This document shows, one piece after another, positions 24,212 to 36,096 of a stretch of DNA of 64,000 bases. The stretch's first letter is position 1. Each line of letters opens with the position of its first letter. The notes beneath the pieces were generated by a model. The model did no database searches. It saw only the letters and a program-made list of their open reading frames with translations, and had not been told where the DNA came from. The translations under genes were made by a program, and so were the position numbers. Source of the stretch: Triops longicaudatus (Eukaryota; Arthropoda; Branchiopoda; Notostraca; Triopsidae); NCBI GenBank assembly GCA_022885665.1, contig JAGQDJ010000026.1, positions 372,001-436,000 of the forward strand, written 5' to 3'.

Positions 24212-27200
24212 AAAACTCAGGACACATTTCGACCAGGAATGGAATATAAAAGCAGTTACACGGAATGCACTACATATCCTTTAGTCACTCTTAGCGAATT
24301 GCGCGAGTTTTTCTCTCCCCGAATTACTGCAGTAAAATCACGGTCAATAGAATAGGCCATGCCAGCAGAGGAATTCGCGTTAAAATGGTTTTAGCTGTAG
24401 AAGTCAAGTGAAACAATCTCATTGCCGTAGTCCATTGTAATGCACTGAAGAGTAAGGAACGCGAGTCCAAGGCAAAGCACAGCAAAGGGTGCGACGAAGC
24501 TCCTCGAGAGCCTTACACCCGACTGGCTTGGGTACCGAGCAAGCGTTTCCACGGAGTGTGAATTCCCTGGAGAGGGAAAAACGCAAGGACGGGCGTCGGC
24601 GCTTGGGAATATTTCACTGTGGTCACACTTAGCGCTGAACCTGTGGCGCTTGAAACCCCTTATGAGGGCCAAGCAGGTTTAGCCAGTTAAGTTTTACCTG
24701 ACGGTAATAATTTTCAATATAATGTATTAAAACTAGTTTGGCTGAGTTTGTTTAAAATTTTCTAAGATGCCATACTGACTTGTCGAGTTCTAGTGAACTG
24801 CGTCGAATAGCTCGGAAAGGGTGTCAGGTTGAAACGCTAGGGATCAAGAGAAAAAGCGTAAAAACCGTTCTTTCTATGGGAAGAAAGACGTGTACCCCGT
24901 CTTTTCCTTTTTCTAGCACGTCCCTGCGGTACTCGGCGAAGCATTGTTATGCTTGCTGGTACTTTCGTACGCGTAGCTCTGCCAAAATATTGGTTTATTG
25001 GCTTTTCATGCTTTGGGGAATATGGGTTAGCCGGGATGGTAAAGCTTGCCTGGTTGCTGTCAAGAAACTAGCTTGGAATCGTTAACACTGTGGGCTGTAA
25101 GGATAAAAAGATTTCGAGATACAAGTCGTGAATCTCCAAAGAACTTTCATAGTGGCTCACTGTAATAAAACCGAGCGCTCTGATCAGCCCAAGCGATTTA
25201 GTTACAAAACTGACGCATTCCACACTCGCTTAACGCACGCTTACACCTCTCTTGTTCAGCAAATAACGAGAATCCCTGAAATTTAGCGATTTAGAGTTCC
25301 CACACAAATCCATAATAATTATGCACTACGAATAATGTTACCAACAGTTAGCCTATCCAAATAGAGCGTTAAACTTTTGATTTTAATTTTGTATCGCTGT
25401 TTCTTTTCTGCACCGGTAACCGTGGCTTATCTTTTTGCTTTTTGTGAACCAACATTTCTTTTTATCGACAATCGTGGTTGAAACGCGAGGACAAACAGTT
25501 TAGCTCTAGTTTCCCTTTGTAACACACACCGGAAGAGGTTTTGTAGGTACTTCGTATTTCTTCGTGCTCAAAACCGCGTATTCGCGAGTTTACGAGACCC
25601 TGGCCACTCCCCTTCACTGCTTTCAATGCCAACCACCGTGGCCTTTGTTAAAGACTTGTAAGGTCAAGGTCAGCGGAGGGTACGGAAGAGCCAAGAAGTG
25701 AACTCGGGGTCTCTTTTGTAAAAGTAATGTAACCCCATGTATTCATCCGACACGCCCTTAAACATGTATGCCTAAAACTCGACTATTTGAAAGGAAAGTT
25801 TGCAGCCAGTCTTGCCTAGAGTTTTTAGCATTTTCTGAGAACTTTTCGAACAAGCTTGCGTAGTTATTCAGGTCTGATCGTTCCTCTGGTACGTTTTAAA
25901 TGCTCATCAGTTTGTGATATGTTTATTATTTTTTTAATTAAACGATTAGCTTATTGATAGGATAGAATCGAAAGATATTTTGAGATCCGCGTCTATAATT
26001 TTGAATATTTTACTTTGCATGACCTATTGTCAAAATTTGCCAGATTGTCAAAATGATTGTTGGTCCTGCTTAAGACACAGAGAATTTCTCGAGACACAAA
26101 ATTTCGGTGAACTTGTCAAATCGCTGATAATCTTGCGTATAATTGCGTATATATATAAGCTTTCAATTCTTGATTCATTCACATAACTTAGAGAACGCCA
26201 TAAAAGCTCCGGGTTTTGTGTATAATGCCTTGGAATATCTTCACGTTTGGTTGTAAACTTTCTTATGTGCTTAATCACCTGAAGTACGCTCGCAAAGCAG
26301 CGGAGGTATTTTGGTGAGGGACATTCAGTTCGTTGTTATGCTAGTAGACCCACTTATGACTGTTTTCGTAGCGTGCAGGGAGTCTATTTCTACCATAGGT
26401 CTGCCGCCATCATTGGAGGGCGTATTCCTGCCGTTTCCAGTTTTTCTCTTGTGTGGCCCGGTTTTAGTAAGTTGTGTTGAGGAGTTAATAATTCCGTGCA
26501 GAGAGATACTAAGGAAGGATTGCTCGGATATTATACTCTTTAAAGGGCCTCCAACTGAGTTCGTCCATGTCCAGACTTTAGCGTGCAACTGACTATCAGT
26601 AAGCAACCTTTCTCTTTATGTTTACTACGCAAAAGGTTACGAGGGAATGGTAAAGGCCTTCAGTAATTACCTATGCATTAGTCCTAGCTATTCACCCCGC
26701 TACCTAAAATAATAAACAAAAACGCCGTTTAACGCGAGAAAAATCCTTCAAGATGTACAGTAATAAATTACTATGTCATCGTTACTTCAGGCGAGTCACT
26801 TCTTTGGCAAACGTTTACAGATTGCAGAACATTTCCTATTGGGATATGGAGCAGACGGGTAGTACGTCTTTCCTAGTTTAAGCCCTTATGATTATGTAAA
26901 TATTATTTGGCTCCACTTGGCTAGGCGAGAACGTTTCTGAGAAAAGGGTTAAGTACATTTGGACCGTCGATCTGCTCTTTCTCTCCAGCTTCGGCGTGTG
27001 TAACTCGGGGGAAATAGCCAAAAGTTTTCCAGTTAAAAGCTTAGCTTCCGGGTAAGAAAGCATGAGGGGAATGCATCTATTGTACGACACCTCATAAATA
27101 TTTAGTCAACTGTAGTGCGCGTTCTGGAACGGGAAGAGACAAGCAAGAAAGGGGATAGCTTGTTAATTGGTAATCTATAAACTGAAACGAAAGGCGGAAA

Positions 27201-27929
27201 GGGAGGCGATCTTGCCACAGCGAAGACGACACTTCATGCAAGGAAAGGGAATACCTTTATTTTATTTGGCCAATGGTACGTTTCGTATTCCATGATGTGT
27301 ATTTCTAAATATATTCATATTAACTGCAGAAAATTTGATCACGCACCATGGAAATTTCCTTAGTGGCTTTTCTGTACAAGCTGCAATATCATGCTATCGA
27401 ACGTTTCCGAAACGCAATGACTATATTTCATTATTAATTTCTACTTGAAACTTCAAAGCCGTGTTTACCCTGCTAGCGAGACGTTACATGATTTCATAAG
27501 TTATCGAACCAAAGAGAAAGTTTCTCAGTCGCGGAGAAATGAAAACTTTAGAGAGCTGATTAGTGCGCTAATGCATACTGTCTTGTCCTTTCACTTAATT
27601 CTGCCTAAAAATATTTGTGATTTCAAGAGGCAGTAATTCCTCGTTCACGAGTTTCCAGTAAACAAAACGAGAGCGAAATTTACACTGGCTTTATATATGA
27701 AACTTCAGCAAGCTGTAAAGTAAAATTTCAAAATAAAATAAAATGAATTAAACCATACAATGCTAAAGAATTCTCGATAGCATTCGATTGCGAACTGTTT
27801 ACATGTAAAGTATACTCATGTGTATTCATGTTCTGCACTTCTGGGAAGGTTACATTTTCAGTGCATGTCACCGTATTAAGAAATACATTTCTCTCCCTTT
27901 CTTTGCTTTTAACCCTAAGGCTGTCTGGC

Positions 27930-27974
<45 letters not shown>

Positions 27975-29592
27975 GGGCAGACTAGGGGGAACTAAGCTGA
28001 CCTACAGGTCGTACATGTATTTCCTTGTCTGGTGAACATTCCTTTTTCAAGGAAGAAATAGAAAGTGTCTTGCGGCACGAAACTCTTTCACTTTCCAATG
28101 TCCTTTCTTCTCCGAAGTAGTGCAACTTGGGAACTTTGGAGGCCTTTTCTCGTGTATCCCTTACGGCTGCGATTGATCCAGTTTGCTCTTCTCTTCCTAA
28201 CTGTCTCCCTACGAGTTTGGACATGGAGCTCTCCAGCGGCTTGCGTAGTTATATTCCAGTCAGTATTTGCCCCGGCAGGAAATTTCCGCTAAAAGCTCAT
28301 CACTGCAATGTCTTGGGTTTCTTATGCTAAGACTCCATACTAGGAAAGGAAGTTTTGTGCCATGTCTGCCTTGCTTAAGGTACTTGGCTTCAGTGTTTTG
28401 GCATCCAGTACCCAGTAATTACAGCCATCGTTTAACTGCTATTGGCACTGTGGACTTTGACTCGAAAGACATATACAAACGGCTGATGAGAGACTAAAAT
28501 CCCATATAGCTATCTCGCGTGTGCTCACTGAGCACATCACGTACATGAGTGTAGTCATATCCGTTTACCTCTTTCTCTGAAACCAAAGTTTTAGTGCTCT
28601 TTAGAAACAAAATTAGAATTTTAACCGTGGCTGTAACGCACCGAAATTCGACTCTGAAGCCTTTTATACGTTATCTGATGTCCTCCTTTGGGGTTTATGA
28701 CACAGTTACTTTTCCACACGAATGTGATCTAGTTTCTTTTGTGAGTACAGAACTAGCCATATTATGAATATTTCAAAATTAGCATAAGAATCTGTACCCG
28801 ATGGGTCGTTCCTGATATTGGAATGTATAAAATTGCAGTTTCGTGACCCTAGTAACGTAAAAGAAGACATATTTCAGGTCAGGGGTATACATTTTGGCAG
28901 AACTCAGCTGAAAATAAATTAAAAGCTTGAAACGCTCAGTGGAGCCATTTTTTGAAACTATGAAGAAAAAAAATCCCGAGTTTTGTGTAATTAAGTTTGC
29001 AAGAATGGGAGACATTTGAAAGTGTGCAAGAAGATTTCTAGAAGAGCTTATAAGAAATTCACCAAATAAAAAATAAAAATCACTTTTATGGTCTTTAAGA
29101 TTTTTGTAGCAAAGGCTTTCAATGCAAATTTCTTGGACTATGAATGTCAATTTCATATTCATGTTATTGCTCATTTGCGGAAAAGGAGTCGAGCAAAATG
29201 CTTGCTAAATGTGAAGTGTAATCCAATTTTGCGAATTTCTCGGTACTTGAACGAAATTTCTTATGTCTTCTGTGCTAAGATTTGGAATAAATTTAGTAAT
29301 TAAACTCTCAATCGGCTTGTATTGACCGTAACAAAAGTTGAATAACTGAAGGAAAAATGTCCAAAGGAAATGGAGTGTGTATCGATGAAAGAAGTAGAAT
29401 TTACGCGATTTGAAATAAACCTGATCCAGTTTTTAAAAATGAGAAAAAATGGGCAATACAAGAAAACAACGACATTTACAGTAGGCGAACTTTCACCAAC
29501 GCCCTTTTTGTTGTGGGGTGGGTAAGGAGGGTCCAGGGTTAGACGGTATAAGATGCAAGAAGAGTTACAGAATTCGCAAGTAGCGCTGAAGA
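24212..29592. other. intergenic region between the GABBR2-like and Spätzle-like genes
   Basis: About 5.4 kb that should contain the receptor promoter and any 5' untranslated exon. A 36-T run lies at 27932-27967. Short open frames on both strands show no splice pattern or recognisable motif. I see no supported gene. Confidence 0.55.
27932..27967. repeat. 36-T homopolymer
   Basis: An uninterrupted T run in intergenic DNA. It could be the tail of an old retroposed copy on the minus strand, but no parent sequence is visible. Confidence 0.9.
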
Positions 29593-29598
29593 TTTATT
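29593..29598 (-). terminator. polyadenylation signal of the Spätzle-like gene
   Basis: AATAAA on the minus strand, 125 nt past the stop codon of the Spätzle-like precursor. Confidence 0.6.
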
Positions 29599-29722
29599 CA
29601 CCTTCGTGAACCAATTTGAATGCTTAGTGTAATTTTGGATCCAGACAAGAAAAAGAATGAAGGAACGAGAACAGGGAAGATAGAATCTGTGTAAAAATCC
29701 AATTTCTGTTTCTTTTTGCAAT

Positions 29723-32700
29723 TCAGTTTTGAGTAGGAAGAGCAGATACGCTCTGAGTGTTAGGCAAAGGAGGCAGAGGAGAAGAAGTAGACGGAGGAGG
29801 AATTCCGTGGATACGGGATGCGGCTGCGGTCGGGACGAGACTGACAATGCAGTCGCAGCTACTAGGAATGTCGATGAGATCCATCTTCAGCGGACCACCA
29901 TCCAAAGATTGAGGGACGACGTAAACCATACGGGGTAAGACTGTTTGTTGGCAGTAACCCTGTACGATATTGGGCGTTTGTGACCTTGGTAAATGTATGC
30001 TAATGAGTACACGAAAAAGTGTAAGAGGTGAGATGCCTTACGTGCACTTCCGGTAGGCGATGGGCTGTGCGAAAGTGTCTTTGCCTTGGATGATCTCGAC
30101 GACTTTGTTCGACGTTAACGATAAGCCGAACATAGGAAAGAGAACTTCCGTAGTCACTTGGCAGCAAGTTGGAGGAGCCACACAGTTCTCTGGACAATTA
30201 GGTTCGTCTGAAAGCCAAAACGCACATTTACATAAAGTACATGAAATTATTTCCGTAGAATCATTTTGTTAGATAAGTTTTCAGAGTAAAAAAATCCAAT
30301 TCTATAATAAATGGTTTCGAAATAAAAATTATACTTAAAAGTAAAAAAAAAAAGAAAGAAATACTATTGTCCACTATAATAGGCTTCGGCCTATACTATG
30401 TATAGAAAACTATTATTTCGAAAAATCTTATAAGATTAACAAAAGGTAACTTTAGCATTTAAGGCTTAAGTTGATGGTTAGATACATGTGGTCATGTTAG
30501 GTTGTTTGCAAACGGAAGTAGGTACTTTTCCTGTGCTATTATATGTCTTGCTAAAGTTAAAATGCTAGATCCGTTTTATTACTTAAGTACCTCCTAGTGA
30601 GCGAAACGTTCTTAATCACCTGGCGGAAAACAAAGAAAGAAAACCTGTATCTTCTATTTTTTTTTTCCAGGGATGCGATCTGCCCTACCGATCTAGTTTA
30701 GACGCGAATTATTTACCCAGGACTTCGTGCTTTGAGGATACGTGCGTGGAACAGAATATTTTTGTCATGTATTTCTTACGCTGTTTCCCAAAACAAAAAA
30801 TGGTTTTGATATTGGGATTTGGTTCGTTCTTCAGTTCTATAGGTTACAATTTTCCCTCATGACTTATCACTTCCCTGATAGCCTATTTTATTACCTTGGT
30901 CTTTGGGTATCTGATATCGAATAGGCCGAGTTTTCTACGACTTGAGAGGGGGAAAAAAACTAACCATTTCCGTCTTCAGTCTTTTTATTACTTGATGGTT
31001 GTCAGCAACGGGGAAATCTTTTAACGTAGGCTACATGATTTCCCCCAGAGACATCCATGTTTATATTACACGTTGCAGTAAATCGCCCTAACCTATCGTA
31101 TTACTTCATGTATGGTCATGTTTCTCTGTTTTTTCTCCTAACACGTTACGCGGCAGTAGAGAGAAAAGGATCTGATTTCAGTTGCTGGTCACGTCTGTAA
31201 TACTGCGAGCTGACCATACTTCAGCTTTTAGTATTTCTCGAGCTTTTCGAGATGAATGTAGAAATAATGATAAAGATAAACCGTGTCAGGGAGCTATACA
31301 ACTCTCTTTACTTTACTCTGGCTTATTCAGTCAATGAATATTTGCATATCAAAGGTACATAACAATGCATTGAACTGAAATGAGAAACGGTAGTCTGCTC
31401 CAAAAAAATCGCAGAATATCTCCGAATATTGTTCACATATTACGCGAATAAATAGCTGAAAGAGAAAATGGTGGGTGAAAATGTCCAGGTACAAAAGTCA
31501 AAAACGACTTAAATAAGCTATTCTCTCTACTTTTTCAGTTACAAACACAGATGGATTTTCAATGGTTTTTGGTATGGGGTGATATTAGCGATCATAAAGT
31601 TTACCTTTGCTTTCACGAGATCCTCGCGGCTCAAGCTCGAATGGGTTACTGTTATTAGCGGGGGCATCGGCAGCCGAGCGGAAGACTTGTTTGTATGGGG
31701 CGTTTTTGTCAGAGTACACTAGAGCAAGTCGGGCCAACTTGGCTTTCCAATCATGGTCACCCTATTCATACCGCATCTATTATGTAAGTCATACCCACAA
31801 TTTGGAATGCCACACGCCCTCTTATCATTCCTCACATACTACCTGAATGGCACGCGACGAACGGTGGCGACCGTGACCGGGCCACGTACAATGTCCGTGT
31901 TCAAGTAAGTCACCGTACAAGCCCGGGCTAATTTCGGGGCAGATTGTAGAATCTCCTTCTAGAATTGGGCCAAAAGACAGGAAAATTAATTATTTTTGCC
32001 ATTACAGGAAATCACGCAAGAAACAAGTGCTTCACTTTGGGATCTACGTGCATCGTGAGTTGCGTACTGTACACAGACGTAGGTTACAAACGTACATTAC
32101 GGTACACGCCCTCATTTTTTTAAAATCAGCAATTCCAGACAGACGTTTCTTTTATTGGGCAATTTAATAAATGAAAAGTTCAGTTACTTTCATAGATATA
32201 CAAGGTGACGATGTCAAGAGCTTTCGGTAAAATTATTTTTTTAGCTTCAGAACTGCGAATGATTTATAAACAAGCTGCGTGCAAGAATTTTAAATTAGGT
32301 GTATCATCAAAGACATAGTTCTGCAAAAAATGGCCAGGAGATTGAATCTCAGAAGTTCTGGTCCATTTGGGAGAGTCGTAACCATTAAGGAATTCTTCAA
32401 AGAGTTTCACCTACAGAGAGTATAGCATTACATATTTTTTTTGCATTGCAAAATTGTGCTTATACCTGGGACGGAATCAAACGAGTTGACGTAGGAAGGA
32501 GTCAGTATCATTAAGACGAGGCACTGTAACGCTAGCAACATTTTTAATCCCGAGCAGTTAGTCCAATACTTTTTCGCTCTTTTTTGTATGTTAATGTTTA
32601 GAGTTTCTTACACCCCTTGAGACACTTGACAAAGTAAAGAGAACGACGCAAGCGAGGCGTCAGCCAAACGTTAATCCAATCGAGCCCGAGTTGGCAAGCC

Positions 32701-34797
32701 GTAGTAAAAGAAAGAACTCGTGTGACGGCCGAACCAGTGAACCGTGCACGAACTAGGCAAGGGGGAAAGAGTATCGAATTGTTAAACCCAGAAAAATCTT
32801 CGACTGTGGAGGGAAAACGGGTAAAGGGGGGTAAAAGGGAAGCTAAAAGTTCAAGCGAAGCATAAGAGAAAGGTTGGTACCAAAGAGCGTATAAAAGATG
32901 AATAGACAACAGAAGCAAAAAGCGCGTTGTGGGCGATGTGGTTGCGTGTACCACACCGAGGTTGAAGCCACGTCACCAAGGAGTTTGTTTGGTCTGTGAT
33001 ATGTCATGGATAGCGTGATAGAGCCTTGCGGATCCTTTACTTAAATATTGCAATCCGCTCCAAGTCGTGGACTGAGTAACTGTTACATGCAACGTGTTCC
33101 GCAGCACGCCAAGCGGAGAAGCTTGTCGATATGGAAAATGCTGGCGTCATGCGGACGTTGGATTGCCAGATGATCTCAGCCAGTGTGCATCAATGACAAA
33201 CTGGCCGGCACGGGTTACAAACTCCGTAGTCATGAATTGTTACTGTGCTTTCCATCTCACCTTTGTTCAACCCCGGCACGTGGAGTCTCAGTTCACCAGC
33301 TATTGGTAACGGAATGCACGTTGCTACCCTCACTCTTTCGTATTGCTGGGAATGGTTAAGTAAACCATTCTCAGTTTATGAAAACAAAGCTATTAGCCGT
33401 TCGGTGTATCTCGTTGTAGATCTGATTCCATGGCTCAATTAAGAGTTCATATTTCCTTCAGAGAAATATAGTTAAAATTGTAAAAAAAAAAATGCAACAA
33501 AAAAATACAGGAATAAATGAAGCAGATACTTAAAAATAAAATACAACATATACGGAAAATAAGTTCAATGAAAAAGTTGGGGCCCTTTTTGCTAAGCAGA
33601 CTTTTTAACAAATGCCTTTCTGGCATGTTCCGTTTGGACATTGAGGCAACACTTGCCAATTCTCGTTGGTTATATATGGCTGTCGAAGGAATAGAGTTTT
33701 TTATGGTAATTCTAGGCTGCCTGGAAGATGTACGGGATTTTTGCACTGAAAACTTATTTACTGATCCTTGGCGGCGAAGTTTGCCAATAGCCACGAAACC
33801 ATTCTCGTATTTCATGAACCCGGTCCGTGACATCCACAAGAACTCCAGCCACAAACGCGAAAACAAGTAGACTGTAAGCATGGAAAGATGATATTTAAGG
33901 TACATTTCCAGTGTAGTTTATTCATTTCTCCGGAGACTTGATAACCAGCAAAATTATGAGGATGGCAAAGAAACGACATCACGTGCTGGTACGCTACGAC
34001 ATATGATTTTCCTCTGAACGGTCATATATTGTCGTCTTCAATGATAAGCATGAAAATAGCATCAAATTAAAACTCTCCAACGGTAACGCATCTGTGTGCG
34101 ATTTACTCGGAGTATCTTATATAACGATACAAGTCGGAACAGCATCGTAATATTTTTTTGAAAAAATGAAGTAGAACATTTCAGTTAAAACCAGGGTAAT
34201 TTAAGCACTACTGCGATTTAAAGTACGAAGTGTAAAATCGGAACTTTTTCATCAAATATCTGACCATTGCTTCAGGTAGTAATGATCTAGAAATTGTCTT
34301 AATGATAAAAAGCGATTATTTCTTCTTATGATTCTTACACACAGTATTACGTTTCTTGCTTACTTTGCTTGCCTAGGCTCTTGCTTATAAGGGAATATGC
34401 AATTAGAGAACAAACGGGATAAGAATAAAAGCCGCTTATCTCATAATGCTGGCAGTTCCATACGGCGTAGTAACTTGAGATAAATTATCTGATTTTGACG
34501 CTTGGCTCGCTACGTTTGTGTTGAGCAGCAGCAGAAGATGAACATCAGACAAAAGGCAGGACGTATTTTAAGCAAGAGATGGGACAACGGCATTTCCAAC
34601 ATAACAATGAAAAACAGAGTTAAGGAGGAATGGGGTAGTCAAAAGGAAGATACCGTTGGCGACTCGAATTGCTTTGGCTGTCAAGGTTTCACTCCAGCAC
34701 AACTCCCAAGCAATTGCGGAACGCTGTTGCAAGACTCACTCACCTGACAAGGCAAATCTCACCGAGCTAATAGCTGACAAGACAGAAAGGAAACCAT
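29723..34797 (-). CDS. Spätzle/neurotrophin-like cystine-knot ligand precursor, 6 exons, 281 aa
   Basis: Exons: 34797-34763, 33871-33762, 31958-31843, 31761-31605, 30207-30042, 29984-29723; total 846 nt, all junctions in phase. The first two exons build a signal peptide (MVSFLSCQLLARLLVFAFVA) and an acidic stretch. A pro-region with basic sites (RHRSSR, EPRGSR) follows. Residues 144-240 hold eight cysteines in a Spätzle-like layout: TCCQVTTEVLFPMFGLSL, then RKC, GYCQQT, and a final IPSSCDCIV that corresponds to the PSCCxC end of Spätzle. A Pro/Ser-rich tail of about 40 residues ends the protein. Spätzle proteins are processed extracellular dimers that activate Toll receptors. Here the domain assignment rests on pattern and cysteine order and is fairly firm; a Toll partner is inference. 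A neurotrophin-like or other cystine-knot identity is possible. The first two exons are less certain than the last four. Confidence 0.78.
32466..32541 (-). CDS. alternative proximal first exon of the Spätzle-like gene (signal peptide)
   Basis: The exon starts with ATG and encodes MLLALQCLVLMILTPSYVNS, a good signal peptide, then FDSVP and one extra base before a GT donor (CCCAG then GTATAA). That phase fits the acceptor at 31958 exactly, giving an EGDSTICPEI junction. It would therefore replace the distal exons 34797-34763 and 33871-33762. A shorter pro-region would result while the cystine-knot part stays the same. No transcript evidence is available, so this is an inferred alternative promoter. 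Confidence 0.5.
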
Positions 34798-35913
34798 CTC
34801 GGAGGGTTCACCAAAATTTAAGACGAGTAGCGCAAAATGACCAAGATTGTCTGTTGTACCTTAATTAAACGTATAAATTGCCAACGGAGGCAAATTTATC
34901 TGCCTTCTCAAAATGTCAAACAGAAATATCGCAATCTCCCGAGAGAAATCGAAAATTATTTAATAGTTTTTAACCAATCTTTCCGTGAACGCTCGAAGGG
35001 AATTAGTTAAAATGAAAAGTAATTTACTTACAAGTTTCCTAAGGAACTTAGCTTGCACAACAATCTCCGAAAGGTAATTCTAAGCAAGATATTTTCAGCT
35101 AGCTGCGCAAGTTGTATTTATTGATGGATTAATTAGAACTGGAGGCACAAGCTACTGTATTTTTCAGTGTATGAATTTGTCAAAGCAGTTTCATAACGTT
35201 TTATATTCCGACTCGATAGTTAAACTATCATGGCGTAAAAGTGTTCATCAAAATTAAAGGGAGTATTACAGGATCAGAAACCTGCAATCACTGTTACTCT
35301 TCCGAATTAATTTTTAGAAAATAAAACTAGTTTATTTAAAATTCTCATAGTTTGTGTGAGCTTAATTTTCCGAGAGTGCTAGGCTTTGTATCTTTGTTTT
35401 GAAGCCACTATCATTCCTAGTAGTTGGAAGATAACTGTGGTTCGCCCTGGGTAAAAAAGGCAAAGAAAATCAAATATACAACTTACCACGGCACTACCAA
35501 TAGGTAACTTTTCTTTTAGAACCCACGCTACGTTAACTTTTTTCGATAAATTATGTATTCACAGAAGAAGTAATGGAAAACTGAATGCAAATCGTAAGAT
35601 GGGAAATCTAGCTTTGGGCCAATTGGAAAATCGTTTATCACCTCATTCTTCGTCGTTCCTGTTTTTCCTTTGGCGCTGGCGTGTAAATCCTATACACCAG
35701 GTTAATCAAGTTTTTCGCCTGTTGTTTTTACCCCCTCTCCCTGAAAAAAAGGTAAAAAGAGCAAAAGATAGGATAGGGCGTTGTTGGGATTTTGGATTTA
35801 GAAAAATTTCAATAAAACGGTTTCCACGTCGGGATTGGGTTGTGAAAAAGGCAGGGCAAAAATTCAAAATGGCGAGGAAGTAATCTTGGGAATTGTTCTC
35901 TCCACTTTTCTCG
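34798..35913. other. intergenic region upstream of the Spätzle-like gene
   Basis: About 1.1 kb between the distal first exon of the ligand gene and the polyadenylation signal of the mucin-like gene. AT-rich, and I see no gene; it should include the distal promoter. Confidence 0.45.
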
Positions 35914-35919
35914 TTTATT
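35914..35919 (-). terminator. polyadenylation signal of the sushi-MAM-mucin gene
   Basis: AATAAA on the minus strand, 178 nt past the stop codon at 36097. Confidence 0.6.
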
Positions 35920-36096
35920 GACAACTCGTGGTGCTAACGCCTCTTTTGACGTTGGCACTGGATACATTAAGTCCCATTCGTTTTACTTTCATCAGCTTTG
36001 CGAAAAAGGGATATAGAAAGTTGATGGGGATAGTTAATCGCAAAAGTGAGTTATAAGAGCCCCCCAAAATATATAAAAAATGTTTTCATTATTTTT

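Noticed and set aside
32287..32410. Internal exon of the Spätzle-like gene (open frame VKLFEEFLNGYDSPKWT) behind a good acceptor
   Set aside because: Its phase does not match the exon before it and it lacks a usable phase-1 donor. The other exons join without it.
32598..32954. 118-aa minus-strand open frame with a hydrophobic start
   Set aside because: It lies upstream of the proximal first exon, has no splice continuation in phase and no family features. It is probably chance.
33447..33905. 152-aa minus-strand open frame
   Set aside because: It overlaps in another frame the better-supported signal-peptide exon 33871-33762, and it has no recognisable domain.
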